14,918 bases of DNA from CAYNWT01 sp964450955 (GTDB lineage: Bacteria; Planctomycetota; Planctomycetia; Planctomycetales; Planctomycetaceae), in contig CAYVFI010000069.1 of assembly GCA_964450955.1 (NCBI GenBank), positions 1-14,918 of the forward strand, given 5' to 3'. Positions 14,205 through 14,918 of this stretch are shown piece by piece. Position numbers and translations under genes: made by a program. Every line of letters begins with the position of its first letter. Within the stretch, counting starts at the first letter, position 1. The notes under the pieces are model-generated. The model was not told where the DNA came from, did no database searches, and worked only from the letters and a program-made list of their open reading frames with translations.

Positions 14205-14918
14205 GGACAACTCATGGACAACTTGCTTTTGTTGGCTCAGGAAGACATTTACATTTGGGTCGGTGTTGCGATTGCCTTCCTGGTTGTCCTGATTTTCTTT
14301 GCCGTGTTTGCCAGGTACTTTGGTCTGTGGATTCAGGCGAAGTTTACTCGAGCCGACATCGGGTTTGCTGACCTGCTGTTCATGAGCTTTCGAAAAGTGA
14401 ATCCCAGCATCATCGTTCGCAGCAAAATCATGGCCGTTCAGGCCGGGCTGACCAAAAGCTACCCCATCACCAAAAAATCACTTGAAGGTCACTACCTGGC
14501 CGGCGGCAATGTCCCCAACGTCATCCGCGCGCTGATTGCGGCCAGTAAGGCACAAATTGATCTTGATTGGCAAACGGCATCGGCAATTGACCTTGCCGGA
14601 CGAGATGTCCTTGAGGCCGTCCGAACCAGCGTGTATCCGAAGGTGATTGATTGTCCCGACCCGAAACGTTCGGCCGGAACCCTGGACGCTGTCGCTGGTG
14701 ACGGTATCCAGTTGAAAGCTCGAGCCCGCGTGACGGTTCGAACCAACATCAAGCAGTTGGTTGGTGGAGCCACCGAAGAAACCGTCATCGCTCGTGTTGG
14801 TCAGGGTATTGTCCAGGCGATCGGTTCAACCGCGTCATACAAGAGTGTCCTGGAGAATCCGGATTCAATTTCTGAAACCGTGCTGTCACAGGGACTTGAA
14901 GCGCAGACGGCCTACGAG
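14205..14918 (+). CDS. floA: Flotillin-like protein FloA (3' end outside the window)
   Basis: The coding region begins at ATG 14214 with AAGGA (14203-14207) six nt upstream, inside the end of nfeD, and stays open for 235 codons to the window edge, about 70 percent of a usual FloA (about 330 aa). The N-terminal helix at about residues 11-33 enters the membrane as a hairpin anchor. The SPFH-type region that follows contains FTRADIGFADLLFMSFRKVNP, NVIRALIAASKAQIDLDW, AIDLAGRDVLEAV and GIQLKARARVTVR, which are close to the YqfA/FloA family. It forms membrane microdomain scaffolds together with NfeD. The nfeD-floA order and 9-bp spacing imply one operon. Confidence 0.93.

Overview
The window looks like chromosomal DNA of a Planctomycetota bacterium (order Planctomycetales or near it; genus not determined). 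The reasons are moderate-to-high GC, an exosortase of the planctomycete XrtU type with a fused EpsI-like tail and a TPR partner, a PknB-type kinase with the N-terminal helical region and multi-pass C-terminus common in planctomycete kinases, and two proteins carrying an N-terminal zinc ribbon followed by a membrane helix, a very common planctomycete architecture. No tRNA, rRNA, CRISPR array, transposase or phage gene was seen.

Layout. (1) 16-2853: two divergently transcribed genes that share the same N-terminal module (Cys4 zinc ribbon, basic or low-complexity linker, single transmembrane helix) but have unrelated C-terminal domains; the second is propeller-like and holds an uninterrupted (TCT)10 Ser tract. 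Their 132-bp spacer has a perfect palindrome and a long hairpin. (2) 2915-11962: nine genes in a row on the minus strand. In transcription order they are a membrane Ser/Thr kinase, exosortase, TPR membrane protein, exported protein-L-isoaspartate methyltransferase, a small helical protein, a TatD-type (EboB-like) metal hydrolase, a GT2 glycosyltransferase and an 80-aa membrane protein, plus a start-less coding-like tail ahead of the methyltransferase gene. Tight junctions (ATGA or TGATG overlaps, a 3-bp gap) define at least three coupled pairs: exosortase-TPR, small protein-TatD and GT2-80-aa protein. The longer gaps (203 bp before the exosortase, about 280 bp before the methyltransferase) hold hairpins and a 17-nt minisatellite, so the series is probably several transcripts. 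(3) 12166-13272, plus strand, divergent from the kinase: a secreted gluzincin-like metallopeptidase with a Pro-rich tail, ended by an intrinsic terminator. (4) 13578-end, plus strand: short-form NfeD and flotillin-like FloA, preceded by a recognisable sigma70-type promoter; floA runs off the window.

Functional theme. Most products act at or beyond the cytoplasmic membrane: protein sorting (exosortase plus TPR), repair of aged exported proteins (secreted PIMT), membrane microdomain organisation (NfeD/FloA), glycan or lipid-linked sugar transfer (GT2), extracytoplasmic proteolysis and membrane kinase signalling. The best candidates for something under-described are the exported PIMT fused to a beta-sandwich module, the structured leader ahead of the exosortase, the coupled 95-aa/TatD pair and the zinc-ribbon membrane pair. 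None amounts to a clear new defence or mobile system, and no such system is claimed.
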